From contig SGZL01000013.1 of NCBI GenBank assembly GCA_004213955.1, forward strand, positions 1 through 32,920: a DNA stretch of 32,920 bases, in the 5' to 3' direction. The position numbers were made by a program, and so were the translations under genes. This DNA is from Gammaproteobacteria bacterium. Lineage in GTDB: Bacteria > Pseudomonadota > Gammaproteobacteria > Magnimaribacterales > AG-339-G14. The notes under the pieces were generated by a model. That model was not told the origin of the DNA. It saw only the letters and a program-made list of their open reading frames with translations, and did no database searches. Within the stretch, counting starts at the first letter, position 1. Each line of letters opens with the position of its first letter. Of this stretch, positions 9,174 through 18,007 are shown in pieces.

Positions 9174-12100
9174 TTACTCTACCTCTTCAAAATCAATGTC
9201 TATACCTAAGGATCGGATTTCTTTAGTAAGCACGTTGTAAGACTCAGGAATACCTGCTTCCATCTCGTGATTACCATCGACTATATTTTTATAAACCTTT
9301 GTTCTTCCAGCTACGTCATCAGATTTAACTGTCAACATTTCTTGTAAAGTATGAGCAGCTCCGTAAGCTTCAAGAGCCCAAACTTCCATTTCCCCAAGTC
9401 TTTGACCTCCGAATTGAGCTTTTCCTCCAAGAGGTTGTTGAGTTACTAAACTATAAGAACCTGTAGATCTAGCATGCATTTTGTCTTCAATTAAATGATT
9501 TAGTTTAAGCATATACATGTAGCCTATGGTGACTGGTCTTTCGAAAGCGTCACCTGTTCTTCCATCGTAAAGGGTTGTTTGTCCAGAAGTAGGAAGACCT
9601 GCAAGTTCTAGCATAGTTTTAATTTCAGACTCGGAAGCGCCATCAAAAACTGGTGTAGCCATAGGCACTCCAGTTTTTAAGTTATTGCATAACTCTTTAA
9701 ATTCTTTTTCATTTAACTTGCTTATATCTTCATCTTTTCCTGAAGATGAATAGACTTTATCCACAAAATCTCTAGCTTCTTTACTAGTTGCGGTATCAAT
9801 TAGCTCGCCAATTTTTTTACCTAACTCTTTTGAAGCCCACCCAAGGTGAGTTTCCATAAGTTGTCCTACGTTCATTCTTGAAGGAACACCTAATGGGTTA
9901 AGGACGATATCTACAGGTTCACCATTTTCATCATACGGCATGTCTTCTACAGGCATAATTACTGATATGACTCCCTTGTTTCCATGTCTTCCAGCTAATT
10001 TGTCTCCAGGCTGAATTCTTCTTTTAACAGCCAAATAAACCTTAATGACTTGTTGGACTCCAGGAGCTAAGTCGTCTCCTGAAACTATTTTTTTCTTTTT
10101 GTCCTCAAATTTTTTCTTTAAGTCATCTTCATAATTTTTTAACTTATCTTTTGCTTCTTTTATATCATCATTTAGAGACTCATCCTTCATTCTTAATTTA
10201 AACAATTCAGAAGGTGGAAGATCTGCTAAAAACTCCTCTGTAACTTTGTCACCTTTTTTTAAACCCTTAGCACTAATAATTTCTTTCCCAATTATTGAAG
10301 ATTTAAGAGAGTTAAGAGTTGCAAAAGACACAATAGATAATTCTTGATCTATATCTTTTTGAATTTCAGACAATGAAATAGATTCTATGACCTGAGCTCT
10401 AGAATTTTTTTCTAACCCTTCTCTGGTGAAGACTTTTACATCAATTACTGTACCGTCTTGACCTGACTTAACTCTTAAAGACGTATCTTTAACGTCGGAT
10501 GCTTTTTCCCCAAAAATTGCTCTAAGAAGTTTTTCTTCAGGAGATAACTGAGTCTCGCCTTTTGGAGTAACTTTACCTACTAAAATATCACCAGCGTTTA
10601 CTTCAGCTCCAATGTGAACTATTCCACATTCATCTAATTTTGACAGGGCAGAATCTCCGACATTTGGAATATCTGCAGTTATTTCATCTGGTCCTAGTTT
10701 TGTATCTCTGGCAGTACAGGTTTCTTCGACAATATGAACGCTTGTTAATTTGTCTTCTTGGACAAGCCTATCGGAAATTAATATTGAGTCTTCATAGTTG
10801 TACCCATGCCAAGGCATGAAAGCGATTTTAATGTTTTGACCTAGTGCTAATTCACCTAAGTCTATGGAAGAACCGTCTGCAAGAATATCACCTTTAGATA
10901 CTTTGTCTCCTTCAGAAACAATAGGTTTCTGATTGATGCAAGTATTTTGATTAGATCTTGTGTATTTCACAAGATTATAAATATCAACTGCTGATCCAGT
11001 TCCAGATATATCTTTTAAATTTTTTCTGACAACAATTCGTCCAGAGTCTACTTTTTCAATTACTCCAGCGTTTCTTGCGATGACACAGTCTCCAGAGTTT
11101 CTAGCAACTACTCTTTCCATACCTGTCCCGACTAATGGTGTTTCAGTTGACAATGTAGGTACAGCTTGACGCATCATATTTGAACCCATCAATGCTCTAT
11201 TTGCATCGTCGTGTTCCAGAAAAGGAATCAAAGCAGCAGCTATTGATACAACCTGTTGAGGGGAAACATCCATAAGATCTACTCGATCTGGAGTCATTAA
11301 TTCGAATTCGTTTCGATATCTTACTGGAACTAATTCTTCTAAAAATTTATTATTTTTATCAAGTTTTGCACTGGCCTGTGCAATTACAAACTCACCCTCT
11401 TCTATTGCAGAAATGTATCTAATATTTTCTGTAACCTTACCGTTGGCTATCTCTCTATAAGGAGTTTCTATAAAACCATAATCATTAACTCTCGCATATA
11501 CAGACAAGGAGTTGATCAATCCTATATTTGGGCCTTCAGGAGTCTCAATAGGACATACCCTGCCATAATGAGTCGGATGAACATCCCTAACTTCAAAGCC
11601 AGCTCTTTCTCTGGTCAACCCTCCAGGACCTAGAGCTGAAACTCTTCTTTTATGGGTAACTTCAGATAAAGGATTATTTTGATCCATAAATTGAGAAAGT
11701 TGACTCGAACCAAAAAATTCATTTATGGCTGCAGTTACTGGTTTAGCATTTATAAGATCAGCTGGGCCAAATCCTTCTGCTTCTGCGACATTTAATCTTT
11801 CCCTAACCGCTCTTTCAACTCTTAACAAACCTACTCTAACCTGATTAGATACCATTTCTCCGACTGACCTTATTCTTCTATTACCTAAATGATCGATGTC
11901 GTCACAATTTTGAATACCGTTTCTAATATCAACTAAAGTTTTCATAACTTCTAAGATATCTTCTTTTGACAATACTCCCTCACCCAGAAGATCTTCTTTG
12001 CCTAGTCTTTTATTAAATTTCATTCGACCAACGTCAGAAAGATCATATTTATCTGGATTGAAGAACAAATTTTCAAATAATAATGTTGCTGCTTCTTTAG

Positions 12101-13253
12101 TAGGAGGTTCTCCTGGGCGCATCATTCTATAAATTTCCGCTAAAGCCTCTAGGTTAGTTGCCGAAGTATCTGCTCTTAATGTATCCGAAAGATAAGGTCC
12201 AGATTCAAGCTCATTTATATAAAGAGTATTTAATTGCTTAATTTTTTGTTCCTCTAATTTTTCCAGAACATCTAGATCAACCAGCGTGTTGCAAGGAAAA
12301 ATTATTTCTCCAGTAGATTCATCAATAATATCATCTGCTAATGTAAGTCCTATTAAAGCCTCTTTCGGTAGATCAAGAGTTTTAATCTTGCTTGATTCAA
12401 TAAGTCTGATATGTCTGGCAGTTATCCTTTTTCCAGCTTCAATAATTACACTTTTATCTTTCGCTATTATGTCTACTGGCGCTAATCTTCCAACTAATTT
12501 TTGGGAGTTAAGCGCAAGACTATATAAACCTTTTTTATTCAGGGTGTAAGTTTCTTGCTCATAAAAAATATCTAGAATTTCTTTTGGAGTCATCCCCAAG
12601 CTTTTTAAAAGTATAGAAGCATAAAGTTTTCTTCTTCTGTCAATTCTTATGTAAATTAAATCTTTGTGATCAAATTCAAAATCTAGCCAAGAGCCTCTGT
12701 AAGGAATTACTCTAGAAGAATAAAGAAGTTTTCCAGAAGAATGAGTTTTACCTTTATCGTGATCGAAAATTAACCCAGGTGATCTATGCAATTGAGAGAC
12801 AACTACTCTTTCAGTTCCATTAATTACGAAGGTGCCGTGATCTGTCATCAAGGGCATAGTCCCCATATAGACTTTTTCATCTCTAGCGCTTTTTAGATTC
12901 TCCTCTCCTGTTGTTTTATCGATAAAAGTTATTCGACACCAGATATGCAATGGCGCTTCGTAAGTTCTTCCTCTTGGCAAACATTCAAATACATCAAATT
13001 CAGGCTCTCCAAGTTCATATCTTAGATAATCTATCTTCGCATTTCCTGAGACACTTACTATTGGAAATATGGATCTAAATACTTGTTCTAAACCCTGAAC
13101 CTTTCTTTTTTCAGGTGAAGCTTCCTCTTGTAAGAAATGCTTATAAGAATCTGTTTGAATTTCAAGAATGTCTGGTAAAGACATCACGCTTGAAATCTTT
13201 TCAAAACTTTTTCTTATCCTTTTCTTCTCTGCAAATGAATAGTTTTCTGTCAT
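9174..13253 (-). CDS. rpoB: RNA polymerase subunit beta
   Basis: RpoB is the second large RNA polymerase subunit and forms much of the catalytic cleft and the rifampicin pocket. The 1359 residues compare with 1342 in E. coli. The rifampicin region reads [17 protein letters not shown], then [13 protein letters not shown]. Positions corresponding to E. coli D516, H526 and S531 are wild type, predicting rifampicin sensitivity. [13 protein letters not shown] and the C-terminal [21 protein letters not shown] motifs are intact. The ATG is only 11 bp after rplL, leaving no room for the E. coli-type attenuator and RNase III site. Confidence 0.98.
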   Translation of the reverse strand: MTENYSFAEKKRIRKSFEKISSVMSLPDILEIQTDSYKHFLQEEASPEKRKVQGLEQVFRSIFPIVSVSGNAKIDYLRYELGEPEFDVFECLPRGRTYEAPLHIWCRITFIDKTTGEENLKSARDEKVYMGTMPLMTDHGTFVINGTERVVVSQLHRSPGLIFDHDKGKTHSSGKLLYSSRVIPYRGSWLDFEFDHKDLIYIRIDRRRKLYASILLKSLGMTPKEILDIFYEQETYTLNKKGLYSLALNSQKLVGRLAPVDIIAKDKSVIIEAGKRITARHIRLIESSKIKTLDLPKEALIGLTLADDIIDESTGEIIFPCNTLVDLDVLEKLEEQKIKQLNTLYINELESGPYLSDTLRADTSATNLEALAEIYRMMRPGEPPTKEAATLLFENLFFNPDKYDLSDVGRMKFNKRLGKEDLLGEGVLSKEDILEVMKTLVDIRNGIQNCDDIDHLGNRRIRSVGEMVSNQVRVGLLRVERAVRERLNVAEAEGFGPADLINAKPVTAAINEFFGSSQLSQFMDQNNPLSEVTHKRRVSALGPGGLTRERAGFEVRDVHPTHYGRVCPIETPEGPNIGLINSLSVYARVNDYGFIETPYREIANGKVTENIRYISAIEEGEFVIAQASAKLDKNNKFLEELVPVRYRNEFELMTPDRVDLMDVSPQQVVSIAAALIPFLEHDDANRALMGSNMMRQAVPTLSTETPLVGTGMERVVARNSGDCVIARNAGVIEKVDSGRIVVRKNLKDISGTGSAVDIYNLVKYTRSNQNTCINQKPIVSEGDKVSKGDILADGSSIDLGELALGQNIKIAFMPWHGYNYEDSILISDRLVQEDKLTSVHIVEETCTARDTKLGPDEITADIPNVGDSALSKLDECGIVHIGAEVNAGDILVGKVTPKGETQLSPEEKLLRAIFGEKASDVKDTSLRVKSGQDGTVIDVKVFTREGLEKNSRAQVIESISLSEIQKDIDQELSIVSFATLNSLKSSIIGKEIISAKGLKKGDKVTEEFLADLPPSELFKLRMKDESLNDDIKEAKDKLKNYEDDLKKKFEDKKKKIVSGDDLAPGVQQVIKVYLAVKRRIQPGDKLAGRHGNKGVISVIMPVEDMPYDENGEPVDIVLNPLGVPSRMNVGQLMETHLGWASKELGKKIGELIDTATSKEARDFVDKVYSSSGKDEDISKLNEKEFKELCNNLKTGVPMATPVFDGASESEIKTMLELAGLPTSGQTTLYDGRTGDAFERPVTIGYMYMLKLNHLIEDKMHARSTGSYSLVTQQPLGGKAQFGGQRLGEMEVWALEAYGAAHTLQEMLTVKSDDVAGRTKVYKNIVDGNHEMEAGIPESYNVLTKEIRSLGIDIDFEEVE

Positions 13254-13264
13254 AAATAATTTAA

Positions 13265-13645
13265 TTATTTAAGTTCCACAGTAGCGCCAGCCTCTTCTAA
13301 TTGAGACTTGGCTGTTTCTGCTTCTTCTTTATTAGCTCCTTCTTTGACTGATGCGGGTGCGCCATCGACAATAGCTTTTGCTTCTTTCAAGCCTAAGCCA
13401 GTAATTGTTCGAACAGCTTTGATTACATCTATTTTTTTATCTCCAACGTCAGCTATGAAAATTTCAAATTCGCTTTGTTCTTCTGCTACTTCAGCTCCTG
13501 AATCTGCTGCCGCAGGTGCTGCAGCGGCAACTGGCGCAGCTGCTGATACACCAAATTTATCTTCCATCATCTTGACAAGGTCGACGACGTCCATGACGCT
13601 CATTTCTGAAATTGCGTCTAAAATTTCTTCTTTAGTTAAAGCCAT
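13265..13645 (-). CDS. rplL: 50S ribosomal protein L7/L12
   Basis: L7/L12 forms the flexible stalk that recruits and stimulates translational GTPases. The 126 residues show the layout of the family: an N-terminal dimerisation helix (about 1-32), an Ala-rich hinge ([14 protein letters not shown], about 36-49) and the C-terminal globular domain with [23 protein letters not shown]. An AGGAG Shine-Dalgarno precedes the ATG. It follows rplJ by 27 bp. The strong SD fits the need for four or more copies per ribosome relative to L10. Confidence 0.97.
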   Translation of the reverse strand: MALTKEEILDAISEMSVMDVVDLVKMMEDKFGVSAAAPVAAAAPAAADSGAEVAEEQSEFEIFIADVGDKKIDVIKAVRTITGLGLKEAKAIVDGAPASVKEGANKEEAETAKSQLEEAGATVELK

Positions 13646-13672
13646 TGTTAGCTCCTATATAATAAATCAAAC

Positions 13673-14191
13673 TCAATTTTTTGAATCCCCATAAGCACTC
13701 AAAGTTCTTACCATAGAAGAAGGTATTTCCTTTGAAATCAAAGCTAAGTTAGTTATTGGCGCTTTCATAAGACCTAGTAACATTGATATTGCTTCGTCCT
13801 TAGTAGGAAGAGAAGCTATACTATTTAATAGGTCTGCGGAAAGCAATCCTTCACCGATAGAAAGACCTTTTACTTCAAAGGATTCTTCCTTTTTAGCAAA
13901 ATCTTGAATGAGCTTAGCAGCGCTTTGGTAGTCTTCTTTAGAAAATGCAATCAAAGATGGTCCTGTTAAAACATCTTTTAAAGAATCGAATTTGGTATCT
14001 TCAAGAGCTCTTTTGGCAAGAGTATTTTTAATTATCTTAATAAATACAGACTTGTCTTTTGCTTCTTTTCTAAAACCAGTCAATTTAGGAACATCTGTTC
14101 CTCTGTAATCGACAACAACTGCTGAAAGAGATTCTTCAGCCACTTGTTTTAATTCATCAACTTTAACTTTTTTTGCGTCTAAATTTGACAT
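13673..14191 (-). CDS. rplJ: 50S ribosomal protein L10
   Basis: L10 anchors the L7/L12 dimers to 23S rRNA. In complex with L12 it represses its own mRNA by binding the leader. The 172-residue product contains LSAVVVDYRGTDVPKLT near the N-terminus and IKNTLAKRAL and LTGPSLIAFS in the middle, typical of the family. A recognisable L10-type leader precedes it, so autoregulation is likely conserved. The gene is separated from rplA by 177 bp, the longest gene-free spacer inside the cluster. Confidence 0.97.
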   Translation of the reverse strand: MSNLDAKKVKVDELKQVAEESLSAVVVDYRGTDVPKLTGFRKEAKDKSVFIKIIKNTLAKRALEDTKFDSLKDVLTGPSLIAFSKEDYQSAAKLIQDFAKKEESFEVKGLSIGEGLLSADLLNSIASLPTKDEAISMLLGLMKAPITNLALISKEIPSSMVRTLSAYGDSKN

Positions 14192-14193
14192 TG

Positions 14194-14220
14194 TTAATTT
14201 CTCAAAATCGAGTAATACAT
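14194..14220 (-). other. Possible 8-codon upstream ORF before rplJ
   Basis: On the minus strand an ATG opens a reading frame MYYSILRN and stops at TAA two bases before the rplJ ATG. A GAGG lies only 2 nt before this ATG, which is closer than normal Shine-Dalgarno spacing. It could be chance, or a leader peptide coupling L10 translation to the leader structure. Confidence is low. Confidence 0.2.
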
Positions 14221-14226
14221 AACCTC

Positions 14227-14244
14227 AACATTTATAAAAATGTT
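14227..14244 (-). promoter_or_regulatory. Hairpin between L10 leader and rplJ
   Basis: The minus strand forms AACATTT-TTAT-AAATGTT, a perfect 7-bp stem with a 4-nt loop. It sits just downstream of the kink-turn stem and upstream of the ribosome-binding region. It may be part of the L10 leader fold. Confidence 0.45.
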
Positions 14245-14248
14245 AAGA

Positions 14249-14300
14249 ACCATCTGCGTAGGAAAAATTAAGCCTTTGTTGAAACTCAGGCTCCTACGGT
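14249..14300 (-). promoter_or_regulatory. Ribosomal L10 leader (rplJL autoregulatory RNA)
   Basis: On the minus strand ACCGTAGG pairs with the 3' arm CCTAC...GGT. The asymmetric internal loop GCAGAT in the 3' strand is the kink-turn-like feature of the gammaproteobacterial L10 leader. An inner AGCC/GGCT stem completes the arm. In E. coli the L10(L12)4 complex binds this structure to repress rplJL translation. Position directly before rplJ supports the same role. A covariance-model search (Rfam L10 leader) would settle it. Confidence 0.85.
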
Positions 14301-14309
14301 CTTTGACAA

Positions 14310-14326
14310 TTGCAATAGAATTGCAA
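14310..14326. repeat. 17-bp palindrome upstream of the L10 leader
   Basis: TTGCAAT-AGA-ATTGCAA is a perfect inverted repeat with 7-bp arms, 9 bp upstream of the leader stem. It might be an additional leader stem or a protein-binding site. I see no convincing -35/-10 pair in this spacer. Confidence 0.4.
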
Positions 14327-14369
14327 CGGCACAAAAAATCTTTTTTATTTTTAAAAAATTTGTACACTT

Positions 14370-15017
14370 TTAAAAATTTAATGTAGTTAAATCTATATCA
14401 AAACCCTCACCCATGGTTGATGAGATAGACACTTTAGAAATAAATACTCCTTTTGAAGAAGGAGGTTTGGCTTTTTTTAAATCCGTTAAAAAAGCCTCTA
14501 AATTATCTCTTAATTGTTCTTCTGAATATCCTACCTGACCAATTCGGGTGTGGATTATACCTTGCTTATCTGATTTATACCTAATTTGTCCTGCCTTTGC
14601 ATTTTTTACAGCCGTCTTTACATCTTTTGTAACAGTCTCAGATTTTGGATTGGGCATTAATCCTTTAGGGCCCAATATTTGACCTAGAGGACTCACAACT
14701 TTCATAGTAGCGGGAGTTGCTATGATTACATCATAATTTAAATCACCTTTTTTCATATCTTCTGCTAAATCTTCCATTCCTACTTTATCTGCTCCATTAT
14801 CCAAAGCGTCTTTTGCTTCATCTCCTTCAGCGAAAACTGCAACTTTATAAGTTTTACCATTTCCATGAGGTAAGTTAGTTGCGCCTCTCACAGCTTGATC
14901 AGTCTTTTTAGGATCAATCCCTAAATTGACTGCAACATCTAAAGCTTCTTTAAAATTTTTAGATGCATTTTCATTGATCTCACTTAAAGCTTTCTCTAAT
15001 TTAACTTTCTCTATCAT
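14370..15017 (-). CDS. rplA: 50S ribosomal protein L1, short N-terminus
   Basis: L1 forms the mobile L1 stalk that handles E-site tRNA. The 215 residues contain [23 protein letters not shown] near the N-terminus, then [15 protein letters not shown], and end with [14 protein letters not shown], all L1 hallmarks. E. coli L1 has 234 residues; about 19 N-terminal residues are missing here. The start cannot move upstream because the rplK stop codon abuts the ATG in the same frame (TAAATG). The shortened N-terminus is therefore real in this sequence. Confidence 0.95.
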   Translation of the reverse strand: MIEKVKLEKALSEINENASKNFKEALDVAVNLGIDPKKTDQAVRGATNLPHGNGKTYKVAVFAEGDEAKDALDNGADKVGMEDLAEDMKKGDLNYDVIIATPATMKVVSPLGQILGPKGLMPNPKSETVTKDVKTAVKNAKAGQIRYKSDKQGIIHTRIGQVGYSEEQLRDNLEAFLTDLKKAKPPSSKGVFISKVSISSTMGEGFDIDLTTLNF

Positions 15018-15452
15018 TTAATTATCTACCTCTATACCCATACTTCTTGCGCTACCTTCAATAATTTTTACGGCTGCATCTAAGTCAGATGCGTTCAAGT
15101 CAGACATTTTGGCTTGAGCTATTTCTTCTAATTGAGATCTGTTTACTCTTCCAACTTTTTCTGAATTTGGCGTACTACTTCCTTTAGACAAACCTGCAGC
15201 TTTTTTTAATAAAATACTTGCGGGAGTAGTTTTAATAATGAAGTCAAAACTTCTGTCTTCATAAACAGAAATAACTACTGGCACAGGAACATTTTTTTCT
15301 AATTCATTAGTTTTCGAATTAAAAGCATTGCAAAAGTCCATTAAATTAACTCCATGTTGACCAAGGGCTGGTCCCACTGGTGGACTTGGACTTGCTGCTC
15401 CAGCAGGAACTTGAAGCTTTATATATGTCATAATTTTTTTTTCTTTAGCCAT
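15018..15452 (-). CDS. rplK: 50S ribosomal protein L11
   Basis: L11 is the base of the GTPase-associated centre and is needed for RelA activation. The 144-residue protein shows the [22 protein letters not shown] signature (about residues 13-34), which contains the proline-rich switch that thiostrepton targets. The ATG overlaps the nusG stop by one base (TAATG). Consequently there is no untranslated leader of the sort that carries the L1 repressor site before rplK in E. coli. Confidence 0.97.
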   Translation of the reverse strand: MAKEKKIMTYIKLQVPAGAASPSPPVGPALGQHGVNLMDFCNAFNSKTNELEKNVPVPVVISVYEDRSFDFIIKTTPASILLKKAAGLSKGSSTPNSEKVGRVNRSQLEEIAQAKMSDLNASDLDAAVKIIEGSARSMGIEVDN

Positions 15453-15985
15453 TAACTTCTCTCTATTTGAGTGAAATCTAATTCCACTGGAGTTGATCTT
15501 CCAAAAATCATTACAGCGACTTTAACTTTATTTTTTTCACCATCTACTTCTTCAACAACTCCGCTGAAGTCGTTAAATGGCCCATCAATTACTCTTATCA
15601 TCTCGCCAGGTTCAAATGCAACTGACTGTGAAGACTCATCTATACCATGCTCTATTTGATTTAAAATTCTGCTTGCTTCAGCATCGCTAATGCTTTTGGG
15701 ATTATTTTTAGTCCCCCCAATAAAACCCAAAACTCTTGGTGTCTCCTTTACCAGATGCCAAGTGTCATCATTCATTTCCATTTCAACTAAAATATATCCA
15801 GGAAAAAACTTTTTTTGGACTACTTTTTCTTTGCCGCCTTTTATCTCTGTAATCTCTTGAGTAGGAACTTCTATTCGGCCAAAGTAATCATCTTGACCTT
15901 CATTGATGATTCTTTCCATCAATTGTTCTTTGGCTTTATTTTCATATCCTGAATAAGAGTTAATTACATACCAAGCTTTTGACAT
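15452..15985 (-). CDS. nusG: Transcription antitermination factor NusG
   Basis: NusG binds the RNA polymerase clamp, promotes processive elongation, and links polymerase to Rho or to ribosomal S10. The 177 residues contain the NGN domain ([20 protein letters not shown] at the N-terminus, [10 protein letters not shown] in the middle) and a C-terminal KOW domain (about residues 125-177; [19 protein letters not shown]). E. coli NusG has 181. It starts 3 bp after secE and overlaps rplK by one base. Confidence 0.97.
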   Translation of the reverse strand: MSKAWYVINSYSGYENKAKEQLMERIINEGQDDYFGRIEVPTQEITEIKGGKEKVVQKKFFPGYILVEMEMNDDTWHLVKETPRVLGFIGGTKNNPKSISDAEASRILNQIEHGIDESSQSVAFEPGEMIRVIDGPFNDFSGVVEEVDGEKNKVKVAVMIFGRSTPVELDFTQIERS

Positions 15986-15988
15986 CTG

Positions 15989-16357
15989 TTAACCTAAAAC
16001 CAATTTAATTAAAAATGAAAACAAAGAATCTAGCCCCCACAAAATTAATGAAGCTACAAGAACCGCTGCAGCAACAATCAGAGTTGTTTGTGTCGTTTCT
16101 GTTCTATTTGGCCAGACAACTTTCCTAATTTCCGTTGATGACTGTATAAGTAAATTAAAAGTCTGATTTCCAAAAACTGTAAATTTTAAAACAAATATTG
16201 ACAGCAAAAGAATGGCCACCACTCCAAGAACTCTATAAAGCAAGCCGACATCAGAAAAATAAGAATTGCCCCAAACAGCCAACATGATAAGCGACAAACC
16301 CAAAACCCAAAGAGCTTTGCTTTGAACGTTTATGTTATTTCCTTCTTGTTGTGACAT
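15989..16357 (-). CDS. secE: Preprotein translocase subunit SecE
   Basis: SecE is the clamp subunit of the SecYEG channel in the inner membrane. I use the ATG at 16357 (MSQQEGNN), giving 122 residues. The longer 139-residue ORF would begin inside tRNA-Trp, and an AAGG sits about 10 nt upstream of the chosen start. Three hydrophobic helices (about residues 15-34, 41-62 and 90-115) match the three-helix gammaproteobacterial type. The conserved amphipathic segment STEIRKVVWPNRTE precedes the last helix. It begins 21 nt after tRNA-Trp. Confidence 0.95.
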   Translation of the reverse strand: MSQQEGNNINVQSKALWVLGLSLIMLAVWGNSYFSDVGLLYRVLGVVAILLLSIFVLKFTVFGNQTFNLLIQSSTEIRKVVWPNRTETTQTTLIVAAAVLVASLILWGLDSLFSFLIKLVLG

Positions 16358-16378
16358 CAAAAAACTACCTTCAAATTG

Positions 16379-16454
16379 TGGCAGGCCAGGAGGGAATCGA
16401 ACCCCCAACCTGCGGTTTTGGAGACCGCCGCTCTACCAATTGAGCTACTGGCCT
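16379..16454 (-). tRNA. tRNA-Trp (CCA anticodon)
   Basis: The 76-nt cloverleaf has a perfect 7-bp acceptor stem (AGGCCAG/CTGGCCT), U8, anticodon loop CTCCAAA, discriminator G and an encoded CCA. The mature 5' A at 16454 is the second base of the tuf TAG stop codon, so the two genes overlap by 2 nt. Order tuf-tRNA-Trp-secE-nusG is a common bacterial layout, although the overlap itself is unusual. Confidence 0.97.
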
Positions 16455-17646
16455 ACTCGATAATCTTAGTTACTACTCCAGCACCAACTGTTCTTCCACC
16501 TTCACGGATCGCGAATTTCATTCCGTCTTCCATTGCAATAGGTGAAATTAATTCAACTGAAACTGAGATATCGTCTCCAGGCATAACCATTTCTACTCCA
16601 TCAGGGAGAGTCACAGCTCCTGTAACGTCTGTAGTTCTTACGTAAAATTGAGGTCTATAACCTTTAAAGAAAGGGGTGTGTCTTCCACCTTCTTCCTTGC
16701 TCAGCACATATACTTGCGCTTCAAACTTGGTGTGGGATTTTATTGATCCAGGAGCACATAGAACCTGTCCTCTCTCAACATCTTCCCTTTTAGTTCCTCT
16801 TAAAAGAACACCAACGTTTTCTCCAGCTCTTCCTTGGTCTAAAAGTTTCCTAAACATTTCTACACCTGTACATACTGTAGCTTCGGTATCCTTGATACCG
16901 ATAATATCTAGTGCGTCATTAACATTTACCATCCCTCTTTCTATTCTTCCTGTAACAACAGTACCTCTTCCTTGAATAGAGAAAATATCTTCAATCGGCA
17001 TTAAAAAAGGTTTGTCAGTTTCTCTTTCTGGTTCAGGAATATAAGAATCCAATGCTTCAACAAGTTTTGTTACTGCTGGAACTCCAATGTCAGAAGTATC
17101 TCCTTCAAGAGCCTTCAATGCAGAGCCAATTACAATTGGTGTGTCAGCGCCAGGAAAATCGTATTCTGTTAATAATTCTCTTATCTCTTCTTCAACGAGC
17201 ATAGTTAATTCTTCATCGTCTACCATGTCAGCTTTGTTAAGAAAAACTACAATAAAAGGAACACCAACTTGTCTAGCCAAGAGGATATGCTCTCTGGTTT
17301 GAGGCATAGGGCCATCTGCTGCGTTAACTACTAAGATAGCGCCATCCATTTGAGCAGCTCCAGTAATCATATTTTTGATATAGTCAGCGTGACCAGGGCA
17401 ATCCACGTGAGCGTAATGTCTATTTGGTGTGTCATACTCTACGTGAGACGTTGCAATCGTAATTCCTCTTTCTTTTTCTTCAGGAGCATTATCGATACCA
17501 TCAAAAGCTACGGCTTCTCCTGATCCATAAGCATCGGCACAAACCTTCGTTAAAGCTGCAGTAAGTGTAGTTTTACCATGATCCACGTGCCCAATGGTTC
17601 CAACATTCACATGCGGTTTGGTTCTTTCAAATTTTTCTTTAGCCAT
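16453..17646 (-). CDS. tuf: Elongation factor Tu
   Basis: EF-Tu delivers aminoacyl-tRNA to the ribosome. The 397 residues show [11 protein letters not shown] (P-loop, about 19-29), [16 protein letters not shown] and the domain II/III motifs ([22 protein letters not shown]). The ATG has an AAGAGGA Shine-Dalgarno 6 nt upstream. The gene corresponds to tufB by position (tRNA-Thr before, secE after). The usual tufA site after fusA is empty. The TAG stop overlaps the 5' end of mature tRNA-Trp by two bases. Confidence 0.98.
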   Translation of the reverse strand: MAKEKFERTKPHVNVGTIGHVDHGKTTLTAALTKVCADAYGSGEAVAFDGIDNAPEEKERGITIATSHVEYDTPNRHYAHVDCPGHADYIKNMITGAAQMDGAILVVNAADGPMPQTREHILLARQVGVPFIVVFLNKADMVDDEELTMLVEEEIRELLTEYDFPGADTPIVIGSALKALEGDTSDIGVPAVTKLVEALDSYIPEPERETDKPFLMPIEDIFSIQGRGTVVTGRIERGMVNVNDALDIIGIKDTEATVCTGVEMFRKLLDQGRAGENVGVLLRGTKREDVERGQVLCAPGSIKSHTKFEAQVYVLSKEEGGRHTPFFKGYRPQFYVRTTDVTGAVTLPDGVEMVMPGDDISVSVELISPIAMEDGMKFAIREGGRTVGAGVVTKIIE

Positions 17647-17685
17647 CTTTAATCCTCTTAAAATAAATTTCTTTTTTTTTAAACC

Positions 17686-17761
<76 letters not shown>

Positions 17762-17795
17762 TTACCTTGTAAGAAAAAAGGGTATTTTAGAAAAA

Positions 17796-17816
17796 TTACT
17801 TAAAGAATTTAAGTAA
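17796..17816. repeat. Perfect inverted repeat between tRNA-Tyr and tRNA-Thr
   Basis: TTACTTAAA-GAA-TTTAAGTAA has 9-bp perfect arms. On the minus strand the hairpin is followed by TTTTTC, resembling an AT-only terminator. Because the stem has only one G-C pair it may instead be a weak attenuator or processing site between the two tRNAs. This 120-bp spacer is where E. coli has tRNA-Gly; I see no tRNA there. Confidence 0.4.
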
Positions 17817-17881
17817 GAATTCTAGACCCACATCTCCGTTCGCGTTTATACTCAATTATAAGGTTAATTGCAACAAAAATA

Positions 17882-17965
17882 TGGTGGAGGGGGCAGGATT
17901 CGAACCTGCGAAGCCGAAGCGGCTGATTTACAGTCAGCTGGGTTTGACCGCTCCCCAACCCCTCC
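17882..17965 (-). tRNA. tRNA-Tyr (GTA anticodon)
   Basis: 84-nt class II tRNA with acceptor GGAGGGG/CCCCTCC, anticodon loop CTGTAAA, a long variable arm and encoded CCA. It leads the tRNA-tuf transcript, directly after a strong promoter. Its antisense strand is open in the birA frame, which explains the spurious N-terminal extension of the birA ORF. Confidence 0.96.
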
Positions 17966-17978
17966 ATATTGGTCGCTT

Positions 17979-18007
17979 ATTCTCTTGCTACAAATGAAAG
18001 ATGTCAA
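17979..18007 (-). promoter_or_regulatory. Promoter of the tRNA-Tyr/tRNA-Thr/tuf transcript
   Basis: On the minus strand TTGACA (18002-18007) lies 17 bp from GAGAAT (17979-17984). Downstream is a GC-rich discriminator, AAGCGACC, which is typical of growth-rate and ppGpp-controlled stable-RNA promoters. The predicted start is about 7 nt before the mature tRNA-Tyr end. The promoter overlaps the first codons of the divergent birA gene. Confidence 0.65.

Noticed and set aside
13308-13694. 128-aa plus-strand ORF opposite rplL
   Set aside because: It is the Ala/Ser-rich shadow of L7/L12 in the antisense frame, with no family resemblance.
16358-16408. N-terminal extension of SecE (MGVRFPPGLPQFEGSFL)
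   Set aside because: It is translated from tRNA-Trp sequence; the MSQQEGNN start with an upstream AAGG fits better.
16376-16645. 89-aa plus-strand ORF starting MWQARRESNPQP
   Set aside because: It is antisense to tRNA-Trp and tuf, a common artefact.
17763-17881. Possible tRNA-Gly in the tRNA-Tyr/tRNA-Thr spacer
   Set aside because: No cloverleaf, GGTTC-type T-arm or CCA could be found; only an AT-rich inverted repeat is present.
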